DNA of 40,625 nt, taken from IMG/VR virus record IMGVR_UViG_3300044623_000711, positions 1 through 40,625 of that record. One strand, 5' to 3'. How positions within the stretch are numbered: the stretch's first letter is position 1; the number at the start of each line of letters is the position of its first letter. The stretch comes from a virus. The position numbers and the translations under genes were made by a program. Under the pieces are notes generated by a model. That model searched no databases and was not told the origin of the DNA. It worked only from the letters and a program-made list of their open reading frames with translations. Of this stretch, positions 38,905 through 40,625 are shown one piece after another.

Positions 38905-40029
38905 TTAGGCTGTAAAGTAAGTTGCAGTAAACATAATGCCCCCATTATCATCATAAGGAACGGTACTTATTGCGCCGCCTCCAACAGGAGATTGATACAA
39001 TAAAAAACTAATTGAATTAGGGCTTGCAAAAAGAAGTGGAAAATTGGATGCGGTTAAAGCAATGTTAGAGAAGTATCCAATTGTGCCGCTTGTGTAATTG
39101 TTTGCAATATTTCCAGTTGTAAAAGGAAGCCCTGCAAAAGCAAGGTCTCCAGTTGCACCTGTTCCACCACCCCAAGCAAGATAAACTTGAACGGTTACAA
39201 GCCTTCCTACTTTAGTGTATCTTCCTGTGTTGGCATAATAAGTCCCAATTGTTCCAGCGATCGTGGTTCCAATCACAGTCGGCGTAAACGTCCCCTCCTC
39301 GTAATCGTTCAGTACGTTCGCAGTGGCCGTTCCGGTTCCGCCGGTAACAGCGGAGAAGTCGATGCCGGTGCCGGACGTAGTCATCACTACGTTGCCGTTG
39401 GCTATTTTTACGTTGCCAGTGGAGTCGAGCCGCATCCGTTCAGCAGTTGCCACTCCGTTTGCGGTAACACCAAACACCATTGCGCTGGCGTAATTATTGT
39501 CCGTAGCGTTTTCCTTGATTGTTTTAATGTATCCCGCACGGCCAATCACCGTGCTTGGAGCTTGGAAAACATAACCCATGCTCAATCCGCCGCCGTTATT
39601 AATGGCAAGAGGAGATGTATCAATCACAGCCAGCGATTGAATGTCTGTTCCAGTTCCAATTGCACTGCGAACATCAAGTTTTGAACCAGCAATCGGTGTC
39701 GCCGTACCAATACCCACCCGATCATTTGTCGCATCAACCTTCAGCGTCGAGGTGTCCACCGTCAGATCGCCGGTAACAACAGCGGATGCAAGTGTCGAAA
39801 CACCAGTCACACCCAGCGTCGTCCCCACCGTAGCCGCGCCGGTGATGGTGGCGGAAGCGAGGGTGGCGGTGCCGCCGGAGCCTAGGATCTGGTTGACGGT
39901 TACCTTCTTAGTGGTGCCGCTCGCGGTTATGGTGTTATCCAGCAGATCCACCATTGGCATGGGGAAGGTTGCCGGATTAACCGGATTAGCTGAAATGGCC
40001 GTTAAGGCTGTGATTTTTACGTCTGCCAT
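38905..40029 (-). CDS. Tail/head fibre protein, cassette 2 (374 aa)
   Basis: Start ATG 40029. The N-terminal region (MADVKITALT, VNQILGSGGTATLASATITG, VDATNDRVGIGTATP) matches the fibre at 1109-2224, with an extra repeat unit. The rest differs, and the C-terminal tip (about 38930-39240) is A/T-richer. Same modular logic: shared anchor, exchanged receptor-binding part. Confidence 0.75.
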   Translation of the reverse strand: MADVKITALTAISANPVNPATFPMPMVDLLDNTITASGTTKKVTVNQILGSGGTATLASATITGAATVGTTLGVTGVSTLASAVVTGDLTVDTSTLKVDATNDRVGIGTATPIAGSKLDVRSAIGTGTDIQSLAVIDTSPLAINNGGGLSMGYVFQAPSTVIGRAGYIKTIKENATDNNYASAMVFGVTANGVATAERMRLDSTGNVKIANGNVVMTTSGTGIDFSAVTGGTGTATANVLNDYEEGTFTPTVIGTTIAGTIGTYYANTGRYTKVGRLVTVQVYLAWGGGTGATGDLAFAGLPFTTGNIANNYTSGTIGYFSNIALTASNFPLLFASPNSISFLLYQSPVGGGAISTVPYDDNGGIMFTATYFTA

Positions 40030-40030
40030 A

Positions 40031-40270
40031 TTAGTTAACTGTTAAGATTAGTTTTCCCAAGTCTTCTTGTGTTAAAAATGTAGAGCCATCCTCAATCACT
40101 ATGCTTTCAAATGTCCCATCTGATATCACAATGTAGTCCGTTATTAACTCTAAAGTAAGCGGCTGTGCATCTTCGGTAACAAGAGCGCGTCTCTCGACAG
40201 GCGGATCGACGGGCGTGACGTTTCCGCCAGACCCACTCGAAGCCAATCGTGTTCCGAGAGCGAGTGTCAC
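40031..40270 (-). CDS. 79-aa short virion-associated protein, cassette 2 copy
   Basis: GTG 40270, two bases after the previous stop. Exactly as long as the copy at 2226-2465 and shares DPPVERR, an ISDGTFESIV unit and the QEDLGKLIL end. The GTG is preferred because it gives equal length and avoids overlap with the upstream gene. Confidence 0.65.
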   Translation of the reverse strand: MTLALGTRLASSGSGGNVTPVDPPVERRALVTEDAQPLTLELITDYIVISDGTFESIVIEDGSTFLTQEDLGKLILTVN

Positions 40271-40272
40271 GG

Positions 40273-40539
40273 TTAGGAGCTGATGATTCCGTTGAACGCA
40301 ACCACCTGACCACTGGAAATCTGGAAGCTTGTGATCGGCCCGGGAAGCGTAATGCCAGCGGGGATAGCCACTGCGGACCAAGTGCCGCTGATTCCATTAC
40401 CGGTGATCGAGGTAAAGGTTGTTGCGGCAATCGTGGTGATCGCAACGAATGGGCCAGTGGTCAACGCGGTAGAGGTCACGAGCTGGAAGCCCCCATTACC
40501 CATCGAATACTCGGTTGCCAGATTAGATTCTATGCTCAT
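40273..40539 (-). CDS. 88-aa beta-rich small protein, cassette 2 copy
   Basis: ATG 40539 overlaps the stop of the partial gene upstream (ATGA), so it is preferred over an in-frame ATG at 40548. Thr/Ile/Gly-rich with GTWSAVAIPAGI and SSGQVVAFNG, matching the pattern of the copy at 2468-2722. Likely virion-associated. Confidence 0.65.
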   Translation of the reverse strand: MSIESNLATEYSMGNGGFQLVTSTALTTGPFVAITTIAATTFTSITGNGISGTWSAVAIPAGITLPGPITSFQISSGQVVAFNGIISS

Positions 40540-40625
40540 ATGTCCCAAATTTTACGGATCTGATTCTTGCTGAAAGTGCTTTCAAAGCGGGTACCCTGCC
40601 GGTCTTCCATCCGGCTAAAGCCCTG
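40536..40625 (-). CDS. C-terminal end of a gene entering from the right (partial)
   Basis: Thirty codons open to the window edge: basic, with MEDRQGTRFESTF and a closing KNQIRKIWDI. The QGTRFESTF part resembles GGTRLQVGF near the end of W (2719-3105), which sits in the same place relative to cassette 1. That would make this the end of a W homologue. The match is short and made by eye. Confidence 0.5.
   Translation of the reverse strand, partial: QGFSRMEDRQGTRFESTFSKNQIRKIWDI

Overview
The window reads as an almost complete genome of a tailed double-stranded DNA phage (Caudoviricetes). A terminase, portal, scaffold and SU10/DUF5309-like capsid set is followed by tail-adaptor, tail-hub and internal-virion-protein genes. 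There is no sheath, tape measure or long-tail module, so a podovirus-like particle is the best guess. Every supported gene is on the minus strand, so transcription runs from high to low coordinates. No tRNA, integrase, attachment site or CRISPR array was seen. The host cannot be named. Starts rarely have a clear Shine-Dalgarno, and most genes are coupled by 4-bp start/stop overlaps (ATGA, GTGA or TTGA), often with GTG or TTG starts.

Layout by coordinate. 1-2722 is a small-gene cassette (fibre-like, holin-like, membrane and lipoprotein genes). 2719-9372 is head and packaging (W, capsid, a 81-aa gene, scaffold, portal, terminase). 9373-9780 is non-coding. 9781-20412 is early/replication: a TerS-like regulator, a glycosyltransferase, HTH proteins, DnaB helicase, an O-like initiator with internal iterons, an exonuclease, a sigma-R4/alpha-CTD-like protein, SSB, RuvC, RHH, an SLT lysozyme and many small genes. 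20425-37743 is the virion and tail cluster: a collagen-like fibre, a 1706-aa polyvalent protein, internal virion proteins, a glycosyltransferase plus cupin, a second fibre, tail hub and adaptor. 37740-40625 is a second, diverged version of the 1-2722 cassette.

The two cassettes dominate the architecture. Bases 1-99 are a perfect repeat of 37836-37934, and the genes then follow in the same order (lipoprotein, overlapping 57-aa gene, small membrane protein, holin-like protein, variable small genes, fibre, two short beta-rich proteins). Either the phage carries two tandem paralogous cassettes across a circular junction, or the genome is a circle of about 37.8 kb and the right end is an alternative allele of the same locus from a co-existing strain. 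The 99-bp perfect overlap exactly at a window end favours the second reading. In both cases it marks a hypervariable surface/lysis locus between capsid and tail genes.

The most unusual single items are: a conserved-looking 52-aa gene overprinted inside the 1706-aa gene, at what looks like a fusion point of two ancestral genes; a 132-aa protein joining a sigma region 4-like HTH to an RNA polymerase alpha-CTD-like domain; helically phased iterons inside the initiator gene; a zinc finger on the terminase; and two intergenic regions 10 kb apart that share two motifs in the same order.
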